Shown here: one piece after another, positions 10,461-21,032 of the stretch | Layout: each line of letters opens with the position of its first letter | How positions within the stretch are numbered: position 1 is the first letter of the stretch | Assembly: GCF_963678635.1 (NCBI RefSeq) | Contig: NC_087066.1 | Span: 34,477,301 to 34,541,300 of the forward strand | Reading direction: 5' to 3' | Length of the DNA: 64,000 bases | Source of the DNA: Symsagittifera roscoffensis | Lineage: Eukaryota; Xenacoelomorpha; Acoela; Convolutidae | The notes under the pieces: model-generated | Seen by the model: the letters and a program-made list of their open reading frames with translations, nothing else | Told to the model about the DNA's origin: nothing | The model's database searches: none | Program-made: the position numbers and the translations under genes

Positions 10461-12406
10461 TACGTAGATGATTTTATGGCGCTACTGGGTGTTATTCTTT
10501 TTTAACATCATGACCGGTAGAACCGTTAACGAGTACTCCGCGCCGAGCGGATGCTCATAATAACGCCCTTAATAGGCCCTAATCGCCGGGGCGGAAGGGC
10601 AGTTCGGTACTCGGAAGCCTTCCGGATTCCCGTATAGTGAATAGCTTTTTAACCTAGTTAAGACAGAAATTTCACGTTCCAGGAAGGGTGGATGGATCGG
10701 CCGTAACCACCAGCATGAGAAATTTCTAACCAAAAACACTCAAAGATATACAAGAAACAAAAAAAAACTAGTATAGTACCCAAGAAAAAGCAAAAAACAT
10801 AAAAAATAACCGATAAAACCAAACAGTAGAAGAAGAGTATAAAATCAGTAGAAATCATCCCCCCAGACGAGATGTGATCCATCCCTCCCGTTTGTTGTTG
10901 TTATATATATTATTGTTACAGACTCTTATATCAGTCAGGATCGTTGATCAATTTTGTGGCCCGTTTGTGAGGCTTGTACTGTAGGGTTTTTTGAGTATTT
11001 AAGCACGTTAATGCTAATTTGCGCTCAATCCGGAAGGGTCTCGGGATTAGTGAAGAAGACTGATCCGGCAAGCAGTTTAAGGAGCGACAAGAAGGGGCTC
11101 AACGACAACAAAAATTGATTGTTGGGTATCGTTAACAAGTTTTGTATCCCTTTTCTTACAAAAAGTAAGATATTAATCTGTGCGGTGCTCGACAGTGCTG
11201 CACTGTAGTGACCCTTCACTGAACTGCGAATTTCCGAGTTAAGCACCTTAATTCGGATATTGAACAAACCCTGAGGGGTATTGTATTACTAGTATGATTA
11301 CTTATACAGCCTATATTCAAACTCTTATATCGTTTTTCAGTTAAGTACAGTAAAAGGACCTGTTTTTAGGGTCAAAATAGCGATATTTTGATCCCCCACA
11401 AAACGCGATTTTTGAGATATCGATATTTTTATAAACGGAAAAAAGCGCTAAATTAGTGAGTTACATCGTAACTGTACAAATATAATAAGTAGAACCGGTT
11501 GAGTTTAGTTCAAAAGTGATTGGAACTATTTGGGTACCAAAAACCGAATTTTCGTAATTTTTGAATAAACGAAACGCTATAAAAAATTTTTTTTGAAATT
11601 TTGAGTCGGGACAGTAAAAATTGTTGTTCGGACAACGTCCACTAGTGAATAGACAGGTTACAGAGAAATCGAACTTAACGTGTTTGATTTAGTGGATTCA
11701 TCAATCCGGAGGGGTCCAAATAGCATAGTTTTTGGCGAATTTTTTCAGCTAGAGCGTTTTAGATCGGGTTTTTTGCATTGAACTAGAAAATTGCAGGCCT
11801 TCTGAGCTCGGATCATTAATTTTTAGATTGGAAAGAACAGAATTGCGAAAAAAGTTAAGCGGAACCTATAAAAGAGAAATTTTTTGACTTTAGAAAAAAG
11901 ACATTTTGTTTAATAACTTAGGAACTACTAGACAGATCCAGTTGATCTTGGTTTCATTAGATCAGAAATTAGGTGAGCTTACTCATAAAAACATCAATTA
12001 TTCAAAAATATAAGCGTGAAATTTTTTTAAAATTGTTTTTAGCAAATTCGCCAATTCGGCAAGGCAGACCCTTCACGTTTTATAAAAAAAAATTTGGAAA
12101 GCCCCTAAACCCCTACCAACGAGTAGTAACGGTTGAATAAGGCAATTTTACGCTGTTCTAGACAAAAAGGAAAGGCTAAGGGCACCAGAAAATCTAAGTC
12201 AAGTCGAAACTAGGCTTGCGATAAGACCCTTCACCGTTAGGGTGAATCGTCAAATAAGAGGATTAACTTCAATAGGGAAGGGTCCATGGAAAGACGAAAC
12301 ACCCTTCCTAGTTAGTTCAAACAGCATAAAGCATAAAAGCACCGGAGAACGTATCCGGAAGGGTATCAGGTGAAAATTTAGAAAGCCTCCGAGAAGCTAT
12401 TTTTAC
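10461..12406. other. No gene seen; contains scattered ATCCGGARGGGTC motifs
   Basis: About 2 kb of AT-rich sequence without believable coding potential. Isolated copies of a motif close to ATCCGGAGGGGTC lie near 11027, 11702 and 12352. Partial reverse complements (GACCCTTC) lie near 11210, 12067 and 12224. The same motif is the core of the minisatellite that follows. Confidence 0.5.
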
Positions 12407-12820
12407 AAACCCGGTGGGGTCCCAATCCGGAGGGGTCCCAACTTTGCCAATCCGGAAGGGTCCCAATTTTGCCAATCCAGAGGGGTCCCAATTTTGCTAA
12501 TCCGAAGGGGTCCTGTTTTTACCAATCCGGAAGGGTCTTGTTTTTGCCAATCCGGAAGGGTCTTATTTTTGCCAATCAGTAGGGGCCCTGTTTTTGCCAA
12601 TCCGGAGGGGTCCCAATTTTGCCAATCCGGAGGGGTCCCAATTTTGTCAATTCGGAGGGGTCCTGTTTTTACCAATCCGGAAGTGTCTTGTTTTTGCCAA
12701 TCCGGAAGGGTCTTATTTTTGCCAATCAGCAGGGGTCCTGTTTTTGCCAATCCGGAGGGGTCCTTTTTTGCCAATCCGGAGAGTCCTATTTTTGTCAATC
12801 CGGAGGGCTATTGTTTTGTC
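12407..12820. repeat. 25-bp minisatellite, ~16 units, with 150-bp higher-order period
   Basis: The units begin AATCCGGAGGGGTC and end in a T-rich stretch plus GCC or ACC. Sixteen or so head-to-tail units are visible, 25 bp each with rare one-base losses. Units 4-9 and 10-15 form a six-unit block repeated at 150 bp: the type ending TTTACC recurs at about 12506 and 12656, and the AATCAG variant recurs three units later in both blocks. Because 25 is not a multiple of 3, three units make a 25-codon repeat open in several frames on both strands. Those apparent ORFs are not genes. Confidence 0.95.
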
Positions 12821-13175
12821 AAGACTTAACAAGACAACAGAAACGAAAGTAGTTAAAGGTATTAGGTTATTAAGAGATAGGCTGGGAACCAGTGACTGCA
12901 CTGGTAACTTGCCTTTTATAAAAAACCAAGCCAAAACAAAAAAGGTCTAAGCTCGGACATTCGCGACACTAAGTCTAAATTGAACAAGAGTGTGTAACTC
13001 ATTGGTTTGGATTGAAATCCAAAAAGTTTTTGAGAAAAGTGATTGCCCTGAGGATTGTAGCAGGTCCAGCTCGGGTAACACAGGACTCGGTGGGTGCAAT
13101 AGACGCCCACTTGAGAAAATTACCGCCTTCAATTTTTGTCTGTTTGGTGCAGCACCAAGCAGGGAAAGCTCTTTA
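12821..13175. other. No gene seen; left flank of the assembly gap
   Basis: Non-coding. The last ~40 bases before the gap (13137-13175, GTCTGTTTGGTGCAGCACCA and onward) recur almost identically just after the gap, so the missing sequence probably lies inside a tandem or terminal repeat. Confidence 0.6.
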
Positions 13176-13375
13176 NNNNNNNNNNNNNNNNNNNNNNNNN
13201 NNNNNNNNNNNNNNNNNNNNNNNNNNNNNNNNNNNNNNNNNNNNNNNNNNNNNNNNNNNNNNNNNNNNNNNNNNNNNNNNNNNNNNNNNNNNNNNNNNNN
13301 NNNNNNNNNNNNNNNNNNNNNNNNNNNNNNNNNNNNNNNNNNNNNNNNNNNNNNNNNNNNNNNNNNNNNNNNNNN
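13176..13375. other. Assembly gap (200 N)
   Basis: Exactly 200 N, a round number suggesting an estimated or placeholder length. Apparent open frames through it are meaningless. Confidence 0.99.
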
Positions 13376-13792
13376 GTCTGTTTGGTGCAGCACCAAGCAG
13401 GGAAAACTCTCTCTTTAGAAACAAATTCGACTATTGTTTTGCGACTGGTTCGAAATACAAAACACATACGTATTTTATAGAAAAAATTCTTACTTTTGTC
13501 ATTTTTGGTTTTAAATCAATAATATTTGTGCTTGATGGGGTAGCGAGAACACTTTCTTTTAAATAGACTGATATCATCATTCTGTGCTAGCTCCACAATT
13601 TACAACTAATAATTGATCATTGTGAATAAATTGTATACACGCTGTACGGTGATAGCATACAAGGATTCGTGGTCACTATTTAAAAGAAACGTTTGAAAAT
13701 TTTTGTGTTGTGTTATTGTCATAAGTAGTTAGACTAAAAGGACACTAGCAATCGAATAGAGTGTATAGGCAGTAAGAAGTGATAAACTAATA
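13376..13792 (+). other. Presumed 5' untranslated region or LTR remnant of the large retroelement
   Basis: AT-rich non-coding sequence between the gap and the first gag ATG at 13793. It begins with the repeat that also borders the gap on the left. No primer-binding site or clear LTR end could be recognised, so the 5' limit of the element is unknown and may fall in the gap. Confidence 0.4.
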
Positions 13793-15568
13793 ATGAGTCT
13801 AGACAAGTCAAGGATACCTAAACTAGGTGATAGCTCCAGGAAATTCATACCTGAGAAACAGAGAAAAGCAATGACAGACCCTTTTGTGGAAAGGATCACA
13901 CGAACCCGGACCGACAATGGAGAGACGGTTTCAGGCAGAATGATTGAGACCAGTTGTCAAAAGTCCTCAGAAGAGCAAAAAGCAATGCTAGATGTGGAGA
14001 TCCATCTGGACCAGGCCATGGATGAGAACCAGGAAATACATGTACCGGAGGGGAGAGGAAACAGAAGGCTGGCGAGTGAATCTACTCCGGTAGAACAAGG
14101 CCAACATTTTGCTACTTCCACCGGGATACTGGACTGAGAGGAGTTGTCAGAACTGTCCGACATCTCTACGGAAATTGTGGCAACTAGAAGATCTCCTACG
14201 TACAACACCATGATGGCAGGCGTGACGGAGAAACAGGCAACGTCCTCATCGTTTTCAGAGAGAGTGAAGAACACTTTCGGAAAAATCTTTCCGTTTACCA
14301 TGGGAGCGAGTGCAGGCGATGAAGGAGAGTCCCAGGAGGAAAAAGAGGACATTGACGAGCAAGTTGGCTTTAGATCTCGAGTCAGCCTCAAAAGTTCGAC
14401 TCAGGAGAATGAAGCATACACCGACAGAGGGACTGGCACCATGGACCAATTTGGTGTAGTGAGGACAATAAGCAAAACCACAAACACATCAGGCCAGTCA
14501 GGAGACTTTGTGAGTATGACGAACTCTGACATGCCAATTGGGGAGAGTAGAAACACAGGGCTAAGCAACGCACCGGCGGATCCAGAGGTGGATAATGAAA
14601 AATCGTCAAGGCAGAGAATCAAAGCCCAAATCTCGACCAGCACCAAGCTACCTGTGATCGACAGGGTGACACTGCCACTTGTGACGCCACTAGTGGACAA
14701 CGGAGCATCAATTGAAGAAGCCTTGACCAACATAGTAGGCAGTATAGGAGAACAGAATGAACAGATGTCCATAAGAATGAGTGAACTAGAAAGGGCAGTC
14801 CACATCGAGAGAGAAATCATGCGGGAAGAAATAAACCACAATAGACAAGAAATTGGTAGAAGGTAAAAACGCTTTATGGAAAGAACGGATGAACACTTGG
14901 CGAGTAACTTGTCGCGAATGACAAGGGAAGCGGAATAAATAAGAGACGACATGGAGAAGTTGAGAATTCAACAAGAGCAGACTCTTGGGACTCTTGACAC
15001 AAAGATAGATGCGATGATGGAGAGGCGAACTTAGGCTATCATGGACAGGTTGGACGGGACACTAGGCAGCAGGAGTGGACCAAAAGATGGGGAACCGAAC
15101 TCTGGAGGACCCAGCAGGGAGCTGAGGGTGAACTTCAATGAACAACAAAGCAGGAGAAGGACATATGGATCCACTAGAGGTAGGGGCATTTCAGCAGGCT
15201 ATGCCACAGGGGATAATAGAACATGGGGCCCAAACATCAGAGGAAGTTCAACTGGCAACAGACAGACCTCAAACGAACGACCGACGGAATGCACACATGC
15301 GACTGGGAGAGGTGTTTCCAGGAACAGGGGTTATGCGATCCCAGGGATGAGTCATGCGAGCCAAGGAAGAAACAATCCGAGTGATTCGGACGGAAGGGAA
15401 GTTCCAAGTACAGAACCCTTATCAGGGGGCAATGATACTCAGGCGGGGCATTCAAGAGAGGCTACATCAATGGCCACGGCCTTTAAACCTCTGAACAGGT
15501 CTTTGGAGACATTCCTTACGAAGTTATCTAGAACCAATGAAGAGCAAAAAGTCCAGAAGGGTTTTTAA
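13793..15568 (+). pseudogene. Gag N-terminal region of the large retroelement (unknown domain)
   Basis: One continuous frame from the ATG at 13793 with four in-frame stops (14135 TGA, 14864 TAA, 14936 TAA, 15032 TAG) and no frameshift until about 15540. The product is very acidic and rich in Glu, Ser and Thr, with a predicted helical or coiled segment near 14750-14930 (ERAVHIEREIMREEINHN). A Gly/Arg/Ser-rich basic stretch follows at 15050-15400 (RGISAGY, RGVSRNRGY). I recognise no named domain; by position it precedes the capsid, so it is probably an N-terminal gag extension. Confidence 0.55.
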
Positions 15569-16238
15569 GAAAGCAAGATGCTACAAAGACGAGTCTGATG
15601 GCTGTTTTGATACCTGGATAGAAGTAATGAAACTGCATTTCGAGGAAGAAGACCTGTCAGAAAGGCAAGAGTGCAGTGCGCTCACCAGTAACTTGGAAGG
15701 GAGAGCCCTAAACTGTGTGATGGCCAAAAAGCAATATCAGCGGGATACTGTTGAGAAAATCTTCGAAATCTTGTTGAATCGTTTTGGTTCAGGGGTGCAG
15801 GGACACCAAGCAATGATGCGCTTCGAGAAACGGAGGCAACGAGAAGATGAGACGATAGACAAGTTTCTAGACGATTTGGAGATGCTGAGAAGGCGTAGCC
15901 AACCAGATGAGTCAAACAGAAGGATGAACCTGGCAGTAGCCTCAAAATTCATCGATGGTGTGAAGAATGATGAACTTCGAACAATGTTAGCAACACATTA
16001 CACACCACTCTCAACCAATGCGCCAACACCAGAGGAGTTGAGACTCAAGTCAAAAGAACATCTTTTATTGAAACCTCCTTCGAGATCTGGATATTACAAG
16101 AACAATTTTGGCAAATTTAACAACGGACCAGCAAACCAAGGGAACAAATGGTATAAACCAAGGGACGATATGGACAAGAGGCGCTCTTGTGCAAATTGTA
16201 GTTCGACGGACCACCATGTGTCAGCATGCCCAACTTAA
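15537..16238 (+). pseudogene. Gag capsid-like region with first CCHC zinc knuckle
   Basis: This frame is shifted relative to the upstream one. FDTWIEVMKLHF, ECSALTSNLEGRAL, IFEILLNRFGSG, FEKRRQREDETIDKFLDDLEML and NLAVASKFIDGV form the helical pattern of the Ty3/gypsy retrotransposon gag (capsid) domain. A basic Gly/Asn-rich stretch leads to a CX2CX4HX4C zinc knuckle (CANCSSTDHHVSAC, 16188-16229), which binds element RNA during particle assembly. A stop follows at 16236-16238, then more gag-like coding to the second knuckle. Confidence 0.8.
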
Positions 16239-16323
16239 AAACAGGGCACGAAAGCAATAGGCTTTAGCCTCGAGGACGAAGAAACGTCAGAAGTCGACCA
16301 TGAAGATTTCATGAGAGGAATAA

Positions 16324-17049
16324 TTGCAAAATTCGGCCCGAGGTGTTTTTTTTTGTAACTGGGAAGGTCATTTCAAATCAGACTGTCCGCAATTCTGGGA
16401 TGCTGTAGCAGACACCATGCATCCAAGGCATGAGGAAGCTTTATCGGGTGTGAACGCCAGCAAGGCTCGCCTATTGACTGATGCGGAGGCGCGCAGAAAA
16501 GAAAAACCTCAAGAAATGGCAACGAAGAAGATGGAGGCGGTAACGGAAGAGACGTGTGAACCGGAACCGGTGACTGCGGCGGATGACTTCAAGATCGATT
16601 ATAGGGCAGCCGCGAGGGATGCTCTAAATCGAGTCCAGCAGGAATTGGTAACGAAGGAGATCGAACAAAAAGTGAAGCTGGAATTTGAAAGTGAGAAACT
16701 ACAGGAGAAGATGAATGCCTTCGAGGCATCAGAAGTCGAAGAAACGAAAGCACTAAGTAGTTTGAGCATGAAACTTAATGTGATCTCCAGGCAGAGTTTC
16801 GGTATGGTGCCACAAGGAAGCAAAATACAATCAATAATCTCGGTAGCGGGACACCAGGTAATCAGAAATCTGAGTGAACCATCAGAGTTTGTTTTGATAC
16901 ATTTGGACACAGATGCAGATTATCTGAGGCAGGTGGAGCCACGCACTGAGTCAAGAGCTGTGCGAGCACTACTAACAACGGGTGGCCCTCGAATAAAGAA
17001 GCTTCACGGGCGCTACGTGGAAGTCTATGGACCGTATCAGTGGTGCTGA
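16324..17049 (+). pseudogene. Gag C-terminus with second zinc knuckle, joined to protease region
   Basis: The second CX2CX4HX4C knuckle (CFFCNWEGHFKSDC, 16344-16386) is readable only in this frame. The preceding frame runs into a stop because of a run of nine T (16346-16354) inside the knuckle; eight T would restore the frame, so this is most likely a homopolymer indel. A long charged helical stretch follows (VQQELVTKEIEQKVKLEFESEKLQ). After 16750 the sequence (KLNVISRQSFGMVPQG, VEPRTESRAVRALLTTGG) leads towards the protease. It overlaps the next frame by 10 bases. Confidence 0.65.
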
Positions 17050-17639
17050 ACGTGGCTGGAATTAGCATCTACACTAGGACATATGTGACAACAGACAATG
17101 ACCAAATAGGACAGATCTATTTGGGTGAAGAAAAACTCAAAGTCAGTAGGATAAGCCATGACGCCATGATGGAGCAAGACGCGGTTCACATTGGATACGA
17201 AGCAGATGTGACTGCACATCTGCTCGACACCAATGGACAGAAAATCGGAGTCACAGGGCTTCTGGACACAGCAGCGGTAGTGAGCTTGATGCCGATAAAA
17301 ACTTGGGGAAGAATGGGCTTCACGAGGGAAGATCTAATTCCCACGAATCTCCGACTGACCGCGGCCAATCGAGGAGCGATTTACGTAGCCGGAAGAACAC
17401 CAATAAATGTCCTCCACATGGGAGGACGGGATCTCTGGATGAGCTTCCTGGTAGTAGAGAATCTGGATGACTCCGACCAATTCATCTTGGGCAGAGAAAT
17501 TGTGATGAATTTCGACGTGATGATTGACTTGAACAACGGTCTAATAAGGATTAGAAACCCGGACCGGAAGTATGTTAAGAAACCAATTAATAGAATAATA
17601 ACAGATGAAAATAAGATACCAATCTTTCAATCTTTTTAG
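17040..17639 (+). pseudogene. Retropepsin (aspartic protease) domain
   Basis: Retroviral-type aspartic protease that would cleave the polyprotein. The active-site loop reads GLLDTAAVVSLM, with the catalytic Asp at 17265 but Ala instead of the near-invariant Gly of D-T/S-G. The flap and second core are followed by FILGREIVMNFDVMIDL, the family's ILG(R)-x-F pattern. About 75 residues precede the active site. The frame closes at 17637, and the following coding sequence is shifted. Confidence 0.8.
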
Positions 17640-17689
17640 ATAGAAAGGTAAAACTACAGCCGGGACAAGCGGTCGTAGCAATTTTTAGA

Positions 17690-17896
17690 ATGAGAAATTT
17701 GAATTCGTTTAGTGATAGTAAACAGGTTTGTTTGGTACCAAATCCAAATAGTCAAAGTTCAGTGATTTTAGACCGGAGCTTCTCGGTAACTCGAAACGGA
17801 CTGTGTATCAGTGTAATATTGAACACACTGGACACCACGGTTTCAATCCAGCGTGGAAAGAAACTTGGTTACGCTTTGTCGATGAGGACCGACTAA
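17690..17896 (+). pseudogene. Post-protease beta-strand region of Pol
   Basis: Continuation of Pol after a frameshift near 17640 (preceded by KLQPGQAVVAIFRM-like coding). Residues such as CLVPNPNSQSSVI and LNTLDTTVSIQRGKKLGYAL match the beta-rich linker that commonly separates protease and RT in Ty3/gypsy elements. About 100 bp of simple AAGATGCCAATATGCCAATG-like sequence near 17950-17995 interrupts the coding. Confidence 0.55.
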
Positions 17897-18071
17897 CAAG
17901 AGACACAAAACTTGAAGAAATATAGTGTGAAAGACTATCCTTGCCAATAAAGATGCCAATATGCCAATGTGCCAATGCTAACATGCCAATAAAGATAAAA
18001 TTTTTAAAAGGGTTAATGAATTAAAATCTATTCAGAAACTGATTTCACTGAAGTCCAAAACGGACGACGGT

Positions 18072-19675
18072 TTGTCGAGCTGCTCGAATTTTCCGGAACG
18101 CTTCTCGTCATATGAACTAGAATCTGACAAACCGGTTTTGCCAGAAATAGAACACTTAACAGGGAAAATAGGTGAGGGAGATTTTGAATTATTGCGGGCG
18201 GTTTTAAATCGGAACGCGGATGTATCTTCAAAACATAAGGCGGATATCGGTTGCTGTAACTTCGCCGAACACGAAATCGAACTTGAGGAAGGCGCCCTTC
18301 CCCACAGGGAAGGCGCAAGAACGATGACGCCACATAAATCGGAAGCGTGCCGAGCGGAAATAGAAATGTTGCTCAAATACGATAGAACCCTCGAAATCGC
18401 CATGGGCTTGTGGGGTGGTAATGGCGAAAAATAAAGGGGGCAGCTTAGATTTTGATGCAACTTTCGCTACTTGAACGCGCTAACAACAAAAGATGCGTAC
18501 CCGATACCGCAGATAGACGAGAGCCTCTCTAAATTTGGTGATGCCAAGTTCTTTACCACATTCGACTTGGGTTCTGCCTTCTGGCAGGTCCCTTTGCGGA
18601 AGGAGGAAAGAGAAAAAACAGGATTCGCATGTGAATTGGGGTTGTACCAGTGGAAGAGTATGCCCTTCGGCTTGTGCAATGCAACGGCCACTTTTCAAAG
18701 ACTGATGGCTCAGGCTTTGATCAGAGAGACGAAGAAGTACGGGAATCGTGTGATGTGTTACGTGGATGACGTGGTCATAGCAACACCAACCCTGGAAGAC
18801 CACATTGATCGGCTCGATGAGGTCTTTGGATGCATGAAAAGAGCAGGCTTGAAATGCAAACCATCGAAATGTGAGATCCTGAGGGTTTCGATCAAGTATT
18901 TGGGAAGAATGGTGGACAGGCATGGTGTGAGGCCGGACCCGGAAGCAGTAGAGGCTGTGCTGACGTGAAAGGCTCCAAGAACGGACACACAACTCATGAG
19001 CTTCCTAGGGTTTAACATTTTTTACCGTGAGTTCATAAAGGGTTATGCAGACGAGGTGCATCCAATGCAGAGGCTGATGCGCAACAAAGGAAAGAAGTTC
19101 GAATGGAACGAAGAAGCACAAGTCGCCTTCGAGAACAACAAGCGGGAAATGAGCGAAGCGCCAGTGCTAGGCATACCTACGGAAAAGGGCATGTATGTTT
19201 TTGACACAGAGGCATCGGTAGTAGCAATCTCAGGAATATTGCATCAGGAGCAGAAATGGAATGGAAGAACGGTTCTCCGTCCCATTGCATATGGCAGCAA
19301 GGTGTTGAGTGACACTGAGATAAAGTGTGGTGCACCGAAAGCAGAAATGTTTGCAGTAGTCACAGTCGTGGAAAAGTACCGCGCATACTTGGGGAGCGCT
19401 CTCTTTAAGTTACGCGTGGACAACAGAGCGTTATCCTGGTTAAAGACATACTCGAAGGATCAGAGTTATATTGGTAGATGGACAGTGAGTTAGATGGCTA
19501 CCACATAATAATCGAGCACAGGTTGCGTGACAAACGCCAGAATACTGAGAGCCTTAGGAAGAAAATCGAGTTTTATGAAGGATTGGAACAGAAGCAAGCC
19601 AATCAGGTAGAAATCCAGGAAGGATTCTCGTTTTTGGACAAGGAAACTAATGAAGCGCTTACCTTGACGAGATGA
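18072..19675 (+). pseudogene. Reverse transcriptase - RNase H of the Ty3/gypsy element
   Basis: The RT N-terminus is at 18072-18434 (EHEIELEEGALPHREGAR, EACRAEIEMLL). The frame is scrambled around 18380-18480, then the palm runs from 18471: DAYPIPQIDESL, FFTTFDLGSAFWQV (motif A, Asp present), MPFGLCNATATFQRLM and the catalytic YVDD at 18759-18770. A TGA at 18966 replaces what is normally Trp. RNase H follows in the same frame from 18996 (FLGFNIFYREFI; YVFDTEAS with Glu where Asp is usual; KAEMFAVV; LRVDNRALSWL). A frameshift at ~19480 then leads to the NTESL motif. The RT copies element RNA to cDNA; this copy is inactive. Confidence 0.9.
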
Positions 19676-21032
19676 TTGAATAAGTCTGGACATCCAATCC
19701 CAGGACATCCTGAGTTACCTGTAGAGAAAGCAGTCGAGATAAAGATTCTATCCAAGAAGGACCCGGTCCCCTTGGACCTGTTGCTGCGCTCGAACCTGGT
19801 CCAGCAGGAACTCTCTCGCATGAAAATTAACAGCCTCTCATAATTGGATCAAACGGTGCAGGTCACACCGCAAGTGAAGCGGATGCTGGGTGGATTGTTA
19901 GAGAGAGAAATGACCAGAGATGACCCCGAGTGGGCAGCAGCTATGGCACCACTGACAGTCAGTGGGCAGGTGAAGATCATGCCGTCAAGACGACAACACA
20001 AAAAAAACGAGAGGGATTGTACGACAATAGTTCAGCAACTAGTATCCTCAATACCCCCACGAGGTTTTAACCAGTACTTCATGCAAATGGAAAGAACAGG
20101 GGAACGATACGCAGAAGAAAACCGTTAACTTTGAGAACCAGGATAAGGAAGGTGAGGGGGTTGAACGAAACCTGGTGCAAGATTGTTTGTCCGGGGAGAC
20201 GAACAGTGAGAAGAGCCGGCGAGTTCAAGATCAACACCCGGGAAAAGGAAGTTTGTCCGGGGAGTCTGATGTAGATGAAAAAGTTCCTGATGAGAAACAG
20301 GACCTGGAGAAAAAAGTTTTGTCCGGGGAGTTTAGATGGATGCGAAGAAGGCACCACAGTGATCCAGAGGAGGGTACGTAATCTATTACAGACTCTTCAA
20401 TATATGACAACTCCCGGAACTCAGGAATCGACACCTACTCAGATAGGAACTCGAGCTCAGGATCGGAACTGTCAGAGCTAACGATCCAGTCACTGCTAGT
20501 GGAGACTCGAGCAAGGGATCTGGACAGGGAGGTGTATCAAGACCCTGACAGTGATCGCTACCTCATGCCAGGTGAGAGAGTCTTTGATAACGCAGCGGAT
20601 GATCTGGAAACAATAGCGGTATCGAAACGTTCGATAAGTCATTTGCCACAAAAAGAGGTAGTCAGGACTGATCTTCAGCCATTCAAGCAAGAAACACAGC
20701 CGCTGGCGAAGATTTGGTGCGTTAAGATGGAAGAAGACACACACCAGCCCAATGAGCTGAATAGTCAGACGAGAGTCATGAAGACGTACTTGAAGGCAAG
20801 ATACAGACTCTCGGACCTAATAAGAGTGCAGAGAAATGACCGCATGACAAGCAACCTGAAAAGGTGCATCAAAAATGGTGCTCCGGACAAAGGAGACCTA
20901 GAGGAAGACAGTTACCGTATTCTGAGACAGTACTTTATGCAGAAAGAGGGAAGGTTATATCCGAACAAGGACGGGATAGTGGCTTGCAAGAGAAGAGACG
21001 AAGACAAAGTCCTGTACAAGTAAAACGCGTTA
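19676..21032 (+). pseudogene. Long acidic linker between RNase H and integrase
   Basis: About 450 codons in several broken frames (19844-20128, 20175-20381, 20499-21023) lie where most Ty3/gypsy elements have a short tether. The segment near 20180-20340 carries three LSGE motifs (CLSGET, GSLSGES, VLSGEF), each encoded by a near-identical TTGTCCGGGGAG. The 20499 frame is acidic and ends in the usual pre-integrase region (EDSYRILRQYFMQKEGRLY...DGIVACKRR). No domain recognised between 19700 and 20850. Confidence 0.65.

Noticed and set aside
12407-12820. CRISPR-like regularly spaced repeat
   Set aside because: The 25-bp units are contiguous with no unique spacers, and the context is a eukaryotic nuclear genome.
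12403-12950. Overlapping open frames of 70-130 codons on both strands
   Set aside because: They are produced by the 25-bp minisatellite, whose period leaves several frames open; there is no protein-like composition outside the repeat.
12947-13566. Open frames of 80-180 codons spanning the gap
   Set aside because: Most of their length is N; the flanking residues are unrelated to any known protein.
14401-14952. 183-codon minus-strand frame rich in Ser and Leu
   Set aside because: Shadow of the gag N-terminal region; low-complexity composition follows from the acidic plus-strand frame.
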